Shown here: one piece after another, positions 1 through 5,539 of the stretch | Layout of the letters: each line of letters begins with the position of its first letter | How positions within the stretch are numbered: the first letter of the stretch is position 1 | Source of the DNA: an uncultured Spirochaetia bacterium | GTDB lineage: Bacteria > Spirochaetota > UBA6919 | DNA: 6,229 bases | Reading direction: 5' to 3' | NCBI GenBank assembly: GCA_913053665.1 | Contig: CAJXGR010000203.1 | Coordinates: 1-6,229 of the forward strand | Notes under the pieces: generated by a model | What the model was told of the DNA's origin: nothing | Seen by the model: the letters and a program-made list of their open reading frames with translations, nothing else | The model's database searches: none | Position numbers and translations under genes: made by a program

Positions 1-8
1 ATAAAACC

Positions 9-52
9 TGTCATCTGTAGAGACGCATGGCCATGCGTCTCTACAGATGACA
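9..52. repeat. Perfect 44-bp palindrome, GTAG...CTAC family, copy A
   Basis: The two arms are exact reverse complements with the axis between 30 and 31 and no unpaired spacer. The inner core (17-44) has the left arm GTAGAGACGCATGG, and an extra 8-bp arm (TGTCATCT / AGATGACA) extends the pairing outward. It shares its core frame with the palindromes at 2917-2951 and 5498-5529, which marks it as a dispersed repeat rather than a chance hairpin. It lies upstream of the beta-barrel gene and contains no coding sequence. No T-run follows on the plus strand (AATTTAG only), so it is not a convincing plus-strand terminator. What precedes it lies outside the window. GTAG at the foot of a hairpin recalls REP elements mobilised by RAYT transposases, but that link is inference. 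Confidence 0.9.
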
Positions 53-74
53 ATTTAGTATATCTACTTTTTTA

Positions 75-137
75 TATAATACTGCATTTGCATTAGATAT
101 TTTCCTGGAATGGGTTATAATATCTGAAATATATAAT
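75..137 (+). promoter_or_regulatory. AT-rich leader with several possible -10 boxes
   Basis: TATAAT hexamers occur at 75-80, 116-121 and 132-137, upstream of the first gene of the three-gene unit. None has a good TTGACA-like partner at 16-18 bp, and in DNA this AT-rich matching hexamers arise easily by chance. A promoter for the envelope unit is expected between the palindrome and position 170, but the exact site cannot be chosen from sequence alone. Confidence 0.25.
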
Positions 138-150
138 CCTAATGGATTAT
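133..150. promoter_or_regulatory. Small inverted repeat in leader of the envelope unit
   Basis: ATAATCC (133-139) and GGATTAT (144-150) are exact reverse complements separated by the 4-base spacer TAAT. The repeat overlaps one of the possible -10 boxes and lies 22 bases before the AGGAG ribosome binding site. It could be an operator half-site pair or a small 5' UTR hairpin. The stem is AT-rich and would be weak as RNA, so a DNA-binding site is slightly more plausible. No known regulator motif is recognised. Confidence 0.3.
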
Positions 151-172
151 CATCTTGTTACTCATCATTACC

Positions 173-177
173 AGGAG
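173..177 (+). promoter_or_regulatory. Ribosome binding site fixing the start at 188
   Basis: AGGAG lies 10 bases before the ATG at 188. It supports that ATG over the in-frame TTG at 155, which has no purine-rich sequence in front of it. Starting at 188 also gives a compact signal peptide with a lysine before the hydrophobic core. Confidence 0.7.
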
Positions 178-187
178 TTCTATAAAA

Positions 188-886
188 ATGATATTCTATA
201 AAGTACTAGTATCCTGCATTTTGTTGGTTTTTCTCTCACGAGTACAGGGCTATTCCCAGTCTCAATCAGGCGACTCTGATCCTCATTTCTTTCCAAAGAC
301 CGGACAAATTGATCTGGTTGAAATAAAACCCGAAAGGCCTTATGATGGCTTTGATTTTAAAATGAGGCTTATGGGGGGATTAGGACAGGGTCTAAGTACT
401 TTAAACGTATTGGATGACCCAAATTATTCTAAAAACCCCATCTCCTACGGGGCCTCATTCCAGACTGTCTTTGGTGTTGGCACATCCGCTGGGATTGGAC
501 TGGAACTAAGATACAATCAATTTGTCAGTATGAATCACAAGAATCCTGATCTCAGTGTGGATTACAGAGCCTGGCAAATGGGTTTTTTATTTGAGTTTTA
601 TGTTAATTATTGGGCCTACATTATTGTTGCTACAGGCATAAGCCTGGACGCCAGTCGCTACGGATCGCAAACCAATGGGGACCAGAGAGTCGGCCTGGGA
701 TTCTATTTCTCCACAGGACTGGGTTTTGACATCTACCTGACCCGTACATTGTTTATCCCACTGCAATTAAGGATCGATACAGTCATCGTTGACGATCCCT
801 TGGGTGAAATCAATAAAGATGGGGATAGAGCCGCCGCTGTCCTGTTTTCAGGGCAAATATCCCTGGGTTTAGGTCTAAAGTTTTGA
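188..886 (+). CDS. Predicted outer-membrane beta-barrel protein, function unknown
   Basis: This gene encodes a 232-residue secreted protein. Residues 1-21 form a signal peptide (Lys5, then a hydrophobic stretch from about 6 to 16), with likely cleavage near Gly21. After a polar linker of about 30 residues, residues 54-232 are a series of alternating, glycine- and aromatic-rich strands: roughly 54-66, 86-97, 100-112, 125-140, 142-155, 166-180, 184-198 and 214-232. The chain ends in LGLGLKF. A C-terminal strand closing on phenylalanine is the usual BamA recognition signal of outer-membrane barrels. The size and about eight strands suggest a small OmpA/OmpW-like barrel, but no specific family is recognised. 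Cys10 lies before the hydrophobic core, so it is not a lipobox. The gene is first in a unit with two lipoprotein genes, with 45 bases to the next start, so the barrel may be their partner in the outer membrane. The start was chosen by the AGGAG at 173; a longer form from TTG 155 is possible. Confidence 0.8.
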   Translation: MIFYKVLVSCILLVFLSRVQGYSQSQSGDSDPHFFPKTGQIDLVEIKPERPYDGFDFKMRLMGGLGQGLSTLNVLDDPNYSKNPISYGASFQTVFGVGTSAGIGLELRYNQFVSMNHKNPDLSVDYRAWQMGFLFEFYVNYWAYIIVATGISLDASRYGSQTNGDQRVGLGFYFSTGLGFDIYLTRTLFIPLQLRIDTVIVDDPLGEINKDGDRAAAVLFSGQISLGLGLKF

Positions 887-931
887 TGGAAATCAAGTAG
901 ATTTGAGTCATCAATATAAAAGGAGAAATAA

Positions 932-1705
932 ATGAAATCAAGTTATCTCATGGTGTTTTTATCGACTCTCATTGCCTTGCATTCCTGTGGAGGCCCCAGT
1001 AACTCTGTCAGAGTGGCAGAGGACTATCACTACGGCTATTCATTGTCTTCAGGACAGATAGCAGTAGGGGGAATCCTCTCCCTTGTGGATAACAGCTTGA
1101 CTTGGAAGTATGAGAAAGCGATCAGTCAACGTCTGGTTCAAGCCATAAAAAAGGAGAACAGAGATTTAACCGTCCTATCAGCCAAAGAAGTGAAGAGGCT
1201 TTTGGGAACTCAGGACTATCGGGCCATGATAGACGCATACCAGCAGAATGGTCTGTTCACACCCCATTGGTACAGTGTCCTAAACAATAAACTGAAAGGA
1301 ACACGGTATATCATCATGCCTGTAATCGAGTCTCATAAAGTGAGTCGTCAATCCAAAAAGGTGTCCAACGGCATTGCTGACACGCTGTTTCTATTATTGA
1401 TCGTTATTTATATTATAGCTTTAATAGCTGATAAAGAAAGTAGAAAGACTCGCCTGGATATTCCTGATCTGTCTGGGATAGAGGGTGGCCCACGAATATC
1501 AACGATTCGGGAAATGACTATTCGATTTAATCTTCATGATCTCAAACGAAGACAATTAGTCCAACAGGATTTGCTGAGGGGACAAGCGATTAGTTTTGAG
1601 TTCAACAAGAAGATGAGGCAATTTCCACCCCTCTCGTCATCAAGAAAAATATTTAGGAAGGTATTTAATGATTATGTTTATAAACTCTCTGACACACTCC
1701 AGTAA
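932..1705 (+). CDS. Lipoprotein with CsgG/LpoB-like layout and internal hydrophobic segment
   Basis: This 257-residue lipoprotein has a hydrophobic signal ending in the lipobox LHSC, so Cys19 is the likely acylated residue. The start has an ideal site, AGGAG at 921-925, six bases before ATG. The mature part reads as strand (IAVGGILS, 43-50), helix (about 60-75), strand (LTVLSAKEV, 79-87), helix, then a strand after a KG turn (TRYIIMPVI, 124-132). A later hairpin (192-224) includes FNLHDL, and the C-terminal helix follows FPP at 231. That order resembles CsgG/LpoB/TolB-N-type lipoprotein domains, though this is inference from layout only. Residues 149-166 are a strongly hydrophobic stretch followed by charged residues, absent from the paralogous domain encoded by the next gene. 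With an N-terminal lipid on the periplasmic side, a true membrane-spanning helix here would split the domain across the membrane, so a membrane-dipping loop is also possible. The 3' end overlaps the next gene by 38 bases. No function can be assigned. Confidence 0.85.
   Translation: MKSSYLMVFLSTLIALHSCGGPSNSVRVAEDYHYGYSLSSGQIAVGGILSLVDNSLTWKYEKAISQRLVQAIKKENRDLTVLSAKEVKRLLGTQDYRAMIDAYQQNGLFTPHWYSVLNNKLKGTRYIIMPVIESHKVSRQSKKVSNGIADTLFLLLIVIYIIALIADKESRKTRLDIPDLSGIEGGPRISTIREMTIRFNLHDLKRRQLVQQDLLRGQAISFEFNKKMRQFPPLSSSRKIFRKVFNDYVYKLSDTLQ
1655..1661 (+). promoter_or_regulatory. Ribosome binding site inside the preceding gene
   Basis: AGGAAGG ends six bases before the ATG at 1668. It lies within the last codons of the upstream lipoprotein gene, and it makes the 38-base overlap credible. 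Ribosomes finishing the upstream gene would pass through this site, which suggests coupled translation of the two lipoproteins. Confidence 0.75.
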
Positions 1706-2798
1706 AAGAAAATGGATTCATTCCATACAATGGCTCTTGGTCTTGGCATTGATCCTGTCCATTGGCTCATGCTCATCCTCTAATGCAATGGTAGAGAGGT
1801 ATCCCGCCAGTCGCATGAGTTATAAAACCCTTTCCAGAGACAGCATCAAGAAATACGGGATAGGCGTTGCGACTTTTCTGACTGAAACAATCCATAGCTC
1901 CGAACCCATCCCTAATTCTCAATTTGCCACAATATTAGAGGATCGTCTTCAATTGCATAAGTTCAAACTCTTAAGAAATAAGGATTTCATAAATCGGTTT
2001 AACAAGAAGTCTAATCGGCTAGATAATTACGAGAATTATATAGTAAATCCGATAAAATACATGAAAAAGTATCTGATCCCCGGTGCGATCAAGAAGAATC
2101 CACGTTTTCTTGTCATGGCTTACCTGAGTCACAATATGGTCCAGCGATACCGACTCAATCAAAGGTCAGAAGTCCTGTTAGCGACAAAACGAACCCTGAA
2201 GGCTTATTTTACTGTCCATGACCTGTGGCAGGGTTCACAAGCTCTAAGAGTTTTGTTGATTGAGAGTTACACCCAGTCCCACAATCCTCATAAAAATAAA
2301 TGGATATTTCCTCCCGCTCCGTCCATGAAAAAGATGATTGACAAAATATCTGAAAAGTTTGCCCTGGAGTTATCCTCCATTCCAGAACAATCTACCATCC
2401 AGACACAGATTACTGAAGACATTGAAACCCATAAAGTCAATTTAAGTCATCAAGGATTAAAGTATTTTCCCTACGAAATTATGGATTATAAAGACAAGAT
2501 ATACGAATTAAATCTCAATGGAAACAAGATTCATACCCTATCCCCCGATATAGGCAAATTGAAGAAACTTAAAAAACTGAGTTTGAGTCGTAACAAGTTG
2601 AATAAATTTCCGGAGGAAATCATTCTGTTACGCAAACTACGTTCTCTGGATTTAAGCTGGAATCCAATCACTCATATACCTTCATCTATCAAGAAGCTTA
2701 AACATCTAAGGTTTTTGAAGTTAAAAGGCATTCAACTGGGTGATCAAAGCAAATCTCTGCTCCAGACATATCTTCCTGATTGTCAATTAGTATTTTAA
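1668..2798 (+). CDS. Lipoprotein with C-terminal leucine-rich-repeat domain
   Basis: This gene encodes 376 residues in three parts. First is a signal sequence with a long basic N-region (KRK at 13-15), a hydrophobic core at about 22-32 and the lipobox IGSC, so Cys35 is the likely lipidation site. Second, residues 60-238 form an alpha/beta domain whose landmarks match the upstream lipoprotein in order and spacing: YGIGVATFL near 63, RFLVMAYLS near 146, FTVHDL at 181-186 and FPP at 214-216. Third, after a linker, residues 257-349 hold four 23-residue repeats of the type LxLxxNxLxxLPxxI, starting at about 257, 281, 304 and 327. They are followed by a partial repeat and a C-cap (LPDCQLVF) of the kind that closes many bacterial LRR proteins, so the gene looks complete. 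LRRs generally bind proteins, so this half probably recognises a partner at the cell surface or in the periplasm. A second in-frame ATG lies at 1674, but spacing to AGGAAGG favours 1668. Confidence 0.87.
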   Translation: MIMFINSLTHSSKRKWIHSIQWLLVLALILSIGSCSSSNAMVERYPASRMSYKTLSRDSIKKYGIGVATFLTETIHSSEPIPNSQFATILEDRLQLHKFKLLRNKDFINRFNKKSNRLDNYENYIVNPIKYMKKYLIPGAIKKNPRFLVMAYLSHNMVQRYRLNQRSEVLLATKRTLKAYFTVHDLWQGSQALRVLLIESYTQSHNPHKNKWIFPPAPSMKKMIDKISEKFALELSSIPEQSTIQTQITEDIETHKVNLSHQGLKYFPYEIMDYKDKIYELNLNGNKIHTLSPDIGKLKKLKKLSLSRNKLNKFPEEIILLRKLRSLDLSWNPITHIPSSIKKLKHLRFLKLKGIQLGDQSKSLLQTYLPDCQLVF

Positions 2799-2916
2799 TT
2801 TTGGGTAGTGGTATTTTCCCCAGCGATCCAGGGATGGACCTATGAATCTGTTGAATTAATCAATTATACGGGTACTTGAACATATTCTGTGAAATTAAAT
2901 GACTAATTACCAATAT

Positions 2917-2951
2917 GTTGTAGGGGCGACCCGGCGGGTCGCCCCTACAAC
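2917..2951. repeat. 35-bp GC-rich palindrome, GTAG...CTAC family, copy B
   Basis: Perfectly paired arms of 17 bases surround the single central base at 2934. The core left arm is GTAGGGGCGACCCG from 2920. Compared with copies A and C, the A residues at core positions 5 and 7 are G here, and the matching T residues in the other arm are C, so pairing is kept. The inner part differs fully in sequence but is also self-complementary. The element stands out sharply by base composition from its AT-rich surroundings, which suggests insertion. CTAATT occurs on both sides (2903-2908 and 2958-2963), which might be a remnant of a target duplication, though such a short match may be chance. No T-run follows on either strand, so it is unlikely to be a terminator. 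Confidence 0.9.
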
Positions 2952-3182
2952 GACTGGCTAATTCGACACTTTCCCATGTTTCTATTTCCCCCCAATATTT
3001 CGCTGAATCCCTTCTGTAAACAAGGTATAAAAGATTTCTGCCTTAAAAGCATTTAAGTAAATTAGCAGATTTATTCAAGAAGCCTTTACTCCTGGAATAT
3101 TTAAATTATTTTATTTGACAGATATTTGAGACCAAAGTGTTTCTTCTAAATCACGTCCCATAAAATGACTTTTTGTCAGTTC

Positions 3183-3187
3183 AGGAT
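3183..3187 (+). promoter_or_regulatory. Ribosome binding site fixing the kinase start at 3194
   Basis: AGGAT, six bases before ATG 3194, is the only purine-rich match near the start of this gene. The in-frame TTG at 3173 would add seven residues but is preceded by a pyrimidine-rich stretch with no ribosome binding site. Confidence 0.6.
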
Positions 3188-3193
3188 AAACCA

Positions 3194-5503
3194 ATGGTTG
3201 TTCAAGATAATAAAACTTATGATGACCTTTATAGCGAAAATCTTGCTCTTAAAGAATTAGTGTCTGAACTCAAAGCAGAGATTCGCAAAGATCAAGATCA
3301 CGAGCCCCAGAATATTCTTGAGGGAGAGACTAAACAAGTTGTTCAGAACATCGCCCAATACTTTTACACCGTTCATTTCAATGAGTTGGGAGAGGTTACG
3401 TCCACCTATCACAGCCCGCAATGTATGGCTGTCACGGGCTATCACCCTAAAGAGTATGCTGAAAACCCAAATCTCTGGATCGATATGGTCCACCAGGAGG
3501 ATCGTAAAGAGGTGGGTTTGTTCATCAAGAACTTGAAGGAAAACTTGAGCTCCGGGACCATCGAACACCGTATCATCCGAAAAGACGGGGAAATACGATG
3601 GGTCGCCAACCACTGTATATTGAGTCGGGAGGAAACCAGGTTCCATCAGGTGGATGGGTTTATAGTGGACCTCACCGAACGAAAACGGGGGGAGAAAGCT
3701 ATTTCTTTACTTGCCGCATTGGTTGAATCAGCAGAAGACGCGATCATCAGTGAGTCTTTGGATACCACCATCACAAGCTGGAATCAGGGGGCTGAACGGA
3801 TTTTTGGCTATACCGCCAATGAAATGGTGGGCCAGTCCATTTGTCGTTTAGCCCCTGATGGGTATGAAGAGGAGCCTTATAAGATACTGAGTGACATTGA
3901 GAAAGGCAATAACTATAAACTATATCACACGATCAGAAGGGCTAAAGATGGACAACTTATTGACGTTTCCCTGACTGTTTCTCCCATTAAAGACCTCAGG
4001 AATAATATCATTGGCGCGTCCATGATCGCCCGCGACATGACCCATCGGATCAAACTCTACAATGGACTGATGGAAAGTGAAAAGAAGTATCGTGATATCG
4101 TGAACCTCACTTCTGAAGGCTATTGTATGTTAGATTGCGATCACAAGATTATTGAGGTGAATAATTTCCTTTGTGTGATGCTGGGCTACACCCAGGACGA
4201 GCTTATAGACCGCTCTCTCTTTGAGTTCGTCCACAAGGATGACATGGAACATGCTGTCAAAGAGTGTTCACAGATCAATAAAGCCCCCTATCATTGGTTT
4301 GATCTCACTCTTAAGACAAAATCTGGTAAAAAGGTCTACACTCAATTCAATACCACCACCATGGGAGACCGATCGGGCCAGGCCATGAAATCCTTTTCCT
4401 TTATTACAGATATCACTGAACTTAAAGACAAGAATGATGCCCTAAGAGAAAGCGAGGAACGTCTTCAGGCCATTTTATTATCGAGTCCCGATATTTTACT
4501 GGTCTTAGATGAAGATCTTCAGGTGAATGAGATTTTTACGGCCAGAAACGATCTGCTTTGGATGCCAAAAGATGATATGTTAGGACAGGACTTAAAGTCT
4601 ATTTCAGGTGGAAAAGCTTATGAAGCCATCATAGCCGGACTAAAGAAGCTAGAAAAGACTCCTGAGCCAGTCTCTATAGAATACAGCGTCAATATTAACG
4701 GTCACACAAAGTGGTTTTCAGCTCTCGCCTCTAAACTCGTCTCCAGAAAAGCATCTGAGGGGAAAATCATATTAGTTTTACGGGATCAGACAGAGCAAAA
4801 AAGAATTGAGAGGCTCAGAGAAGACGTGGAGCGTATTGTTCGTCATGACCTGAAAAGCCCACTCAATGGTATTATCGGGTATTCTCAGATGTTGCTTAAA
4901 GACTCTCTCAGTGATGGGCAAAGGAAAAAGGTGAGGGGCATCCATGATGAGGGCAATAGCATGCTCCACATGATCAATTACTCACTGGATCTCTTTAAAA
5001 TGGAGGAAGGAACGTATATTTACACTCCTGAGGAAGTTGATATCGTCCAAATCCTAAGTAAAATAGATAATGAGTTGACTACTCTAAAAGACGCTCGACA
5101 CCTCCATGCTGAATACGACCTCATGGAAAAGCCCATTGATTGGGAGCAAACATTCTTTATACCCGGCGAAAGCATGCTCCTGACAAACCTTTTTGCCAAC
5201 CTGATTAAAAATGCCCTGGAGGCGTCTCCGGACAATGGGACGATAACTGTTTCCATCAGCGAAAAGAAAGACTTTCATGCCATTGATATCCATAACATGG
5301 GGATCATCCCAAAGGAAGTGGAAAAGAGGTTTTTTGACAGATATACCACCACCAAGAAGTATGGCACGGGAATAGGTACCTATAGTGCTTTTCTGATCAC
5401 GAAAGTACACAGGGGGCGTATAGAATTCACCAGCTCACAGGGGGAAGGAACCCATCTTCTTGTCTCGCTCCCTAAACAACAGGGCCAGAAAAAAGCCCTG
5501 TAG
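3194..5503 (+). CDS. Soluble sensor histidine kinase with four PAS domains
   Basis: This 769-residue kinase should autophosphorylate on a histidine and pass the phosphate to a response regulator. A short charged coiled coil (about 14-33) precedes four PAS/PAC units at about 48-163 (PAS_3-like), 169-286, 296-411 and 420-538. The first three end in the typical PAC motifs DLTER, RDMTH and DITEL, the fourth in RDQTE. The dimerisation and phosphoacceptor segment reads VRHDLKSPLNGIIGY, with His551 as the phosphate acceptor. The ATPase domain has an N box (NLIKNALEAS, key Asn673), a G1-like region HNMGIIPKE and a G2 box GTGIGTYSA. The usual G1 aspartate is replaced by His700, a change I recall from a kinase subgroup with HNxGxIP and GTYSA signatures. 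There is no signal peptide or membrane segment, so the protein acts in the cytoplasm on a signal I cannot identify. No receiver domain or neighbouring response regulator is visible, so it is an orphan in this window. Its stop codon TAG lies inside palindrome C. A TTG start at 3173 is the alternative. Confidence 0.93.
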   Translation: MVVQDNKTYDDLYSENLALKELVSELKAEIRKDQDHEPQNILEGETKQVVQNIAQYFYTVHFNELGEVTSTYHSPQCMAVTGYHPKEYAENPNLWIDMVHQEDRKEVGLFIKNLKENLSSGTIEHRIIRKDGEIRWVANHCILSREETRFHQVDGFIVDLTERKRGEKAISLLAALVESAEDAIISESLDTTITSWNQGAERIFGYTANEMVGQSICRLAPDGYEEEPYKILSDIEKGNNYKLYHTIRRAKDGQLIDVSLTVSPIKDLRNNIIGASMIARDMTHRIKLYNGLMESEKKYRDIVNLTSEGYCMLDCDHKIIEVNNFLCVMLGYTQDELIDRSLFEFVHKDDMEHAVKECSQINKAPYHWFDLTLKTKSGKKVYTQFNTTTMGDRSGQAMKSFSFITDITELKDKNDALRESEERLQAILLSSPDILLVLDEDLQVNEIFTARNDLLWMPKDDMLGQDLKSISGGKAYEAIIAGLKKLEKTPEPVSIEYSVNINGHTKWFSALASKLVSRKASEGKIILVLRDQTEQKRIERLREDVERIVRHDLKSPLNGIIGYSQMLLKDSLSDGQRKKVRGIHDEGNSMLHMINYSLDLFKMEEGTYIYTPEEVDIVQILSKIDNELTTLKDARHLHAEYDLMEKPIDWEQTFFIPGESMLLTNLFANLIKNALEASPDNGTITVSISEKKDFHAIDIHNMGIIPKEVEKRFFDRYTTTKKYGTGIGTYSAFLITKVHRGRIEFTSSQGEGTHLLVSLPKQQGQKKAL

Positions 5504-5535
5504 AGACTCATGGCCATGAGTCTCTACAGAGGGCT
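5489..5535 (-). terminator. tmk: Likely intrinsic terminator of tmk built on palindrome C
   Basis: Read on the minus strand, the tmk stop is soon followed by AGCCC, the palindrome, then GGGCT and a run of T (complement of the A-run 5489-5494). AGCCC/GGGCT adds five further pairs to the repeat stem, with a 2-base bulge opposite 5529-5530. A long GC-capped stem followed directly by about six T residues is the standard rho-independent form. On the plus strand the downstream sequence is only ACTTTC, so it should stop the kinase transcript less well. The T-run also encodes kinase codons (lysines near the C-terminus), so terminator and coding end overlap. Confidence 0.75.
5498..5529. repeat. 32-bp perfect palindrome, GTAG...CTAC family, copy C
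   Basis: The axis is between 5513 and 5514 and the core left arm from 5500 is GTAGAGACTCATGG. It differs from copy A by one base per arm (G to T at core position 9, matched by C to A opposite), a paired change that keeps the palindrome exact. The element begins inside the last codons of the sensor kinase gene: the TAG stop at 5501-5503 is part of the shared GTAG foot. It fills most of the 36-base gap between two convergent genes. Confidence 0.9.
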
Positions 5536-5539
5536 ACTT

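Larger units (their letters stand above)
2799..3193. other. Intergenic region before the sensor kinase
   Basis: No open reading frame here has a credible ribosome binding site. The stretch contains a GC-rich palindrome (2917-2951) in otherwise AT-rich DNA. Promoter-like pieces are present but weak: TATAAA at 3026-3031 has CTGAAT 17 bases upstream, and a perfect TTGACA at 3115-3120 has no recognisable -10 box at the right distance. No strong hairpin with a T-run follows the LRR lipoprotein gene, so where the upstream transcript ends is unclear. The kinase promoter is presumably somewhere between 2952 and 3170. Confidence 0.6.

Noticed and set aside
155..187. Upstream TTG start for the beta-barrel gene
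   Set aside because: It would add 11 residues before the signal peptide and has no ribosome binding site, whereas ATG 188 has AGGAG at 173-177.
203..220. Cysteine 10 of the beta-barrel protein as a lipobox
   Set aside because: The cysteine comes before the hydrophobic core, not after it, so it cannot be a signal peptidase II site.
3115..3143. TTGACA promoter for the sensor kinase
   Set aside because: The -35 match is perfect, but no -10-like hexamer is found 16-18 bases downstream, so a promoter is not called here.
3173..3193. TTG start for the sensor kinase
   Set aside because: The preceding bases are pyrimidine-rich, with no ribosome binding site; ATG 3194 has AGGAT at a good distance. 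The choice is not certain.
3165..3254. Short reading frame from ATG 3165 in front of and overlapping the kinase
   Set aside because: It is only about 30 codons, has no ribosome binding site, runs in another frame of the kinase start region and resembles nothing.
3257..3646. Long minus-strand open frame inside the kinase gene, with similar ones at 4778-4969, 5020-5256 and 5084-5410
   Set aside because: They lie opposite well-conserved PAS and ATPase coding sequence, have no ribosome binding sites and encode no recognisable domain.
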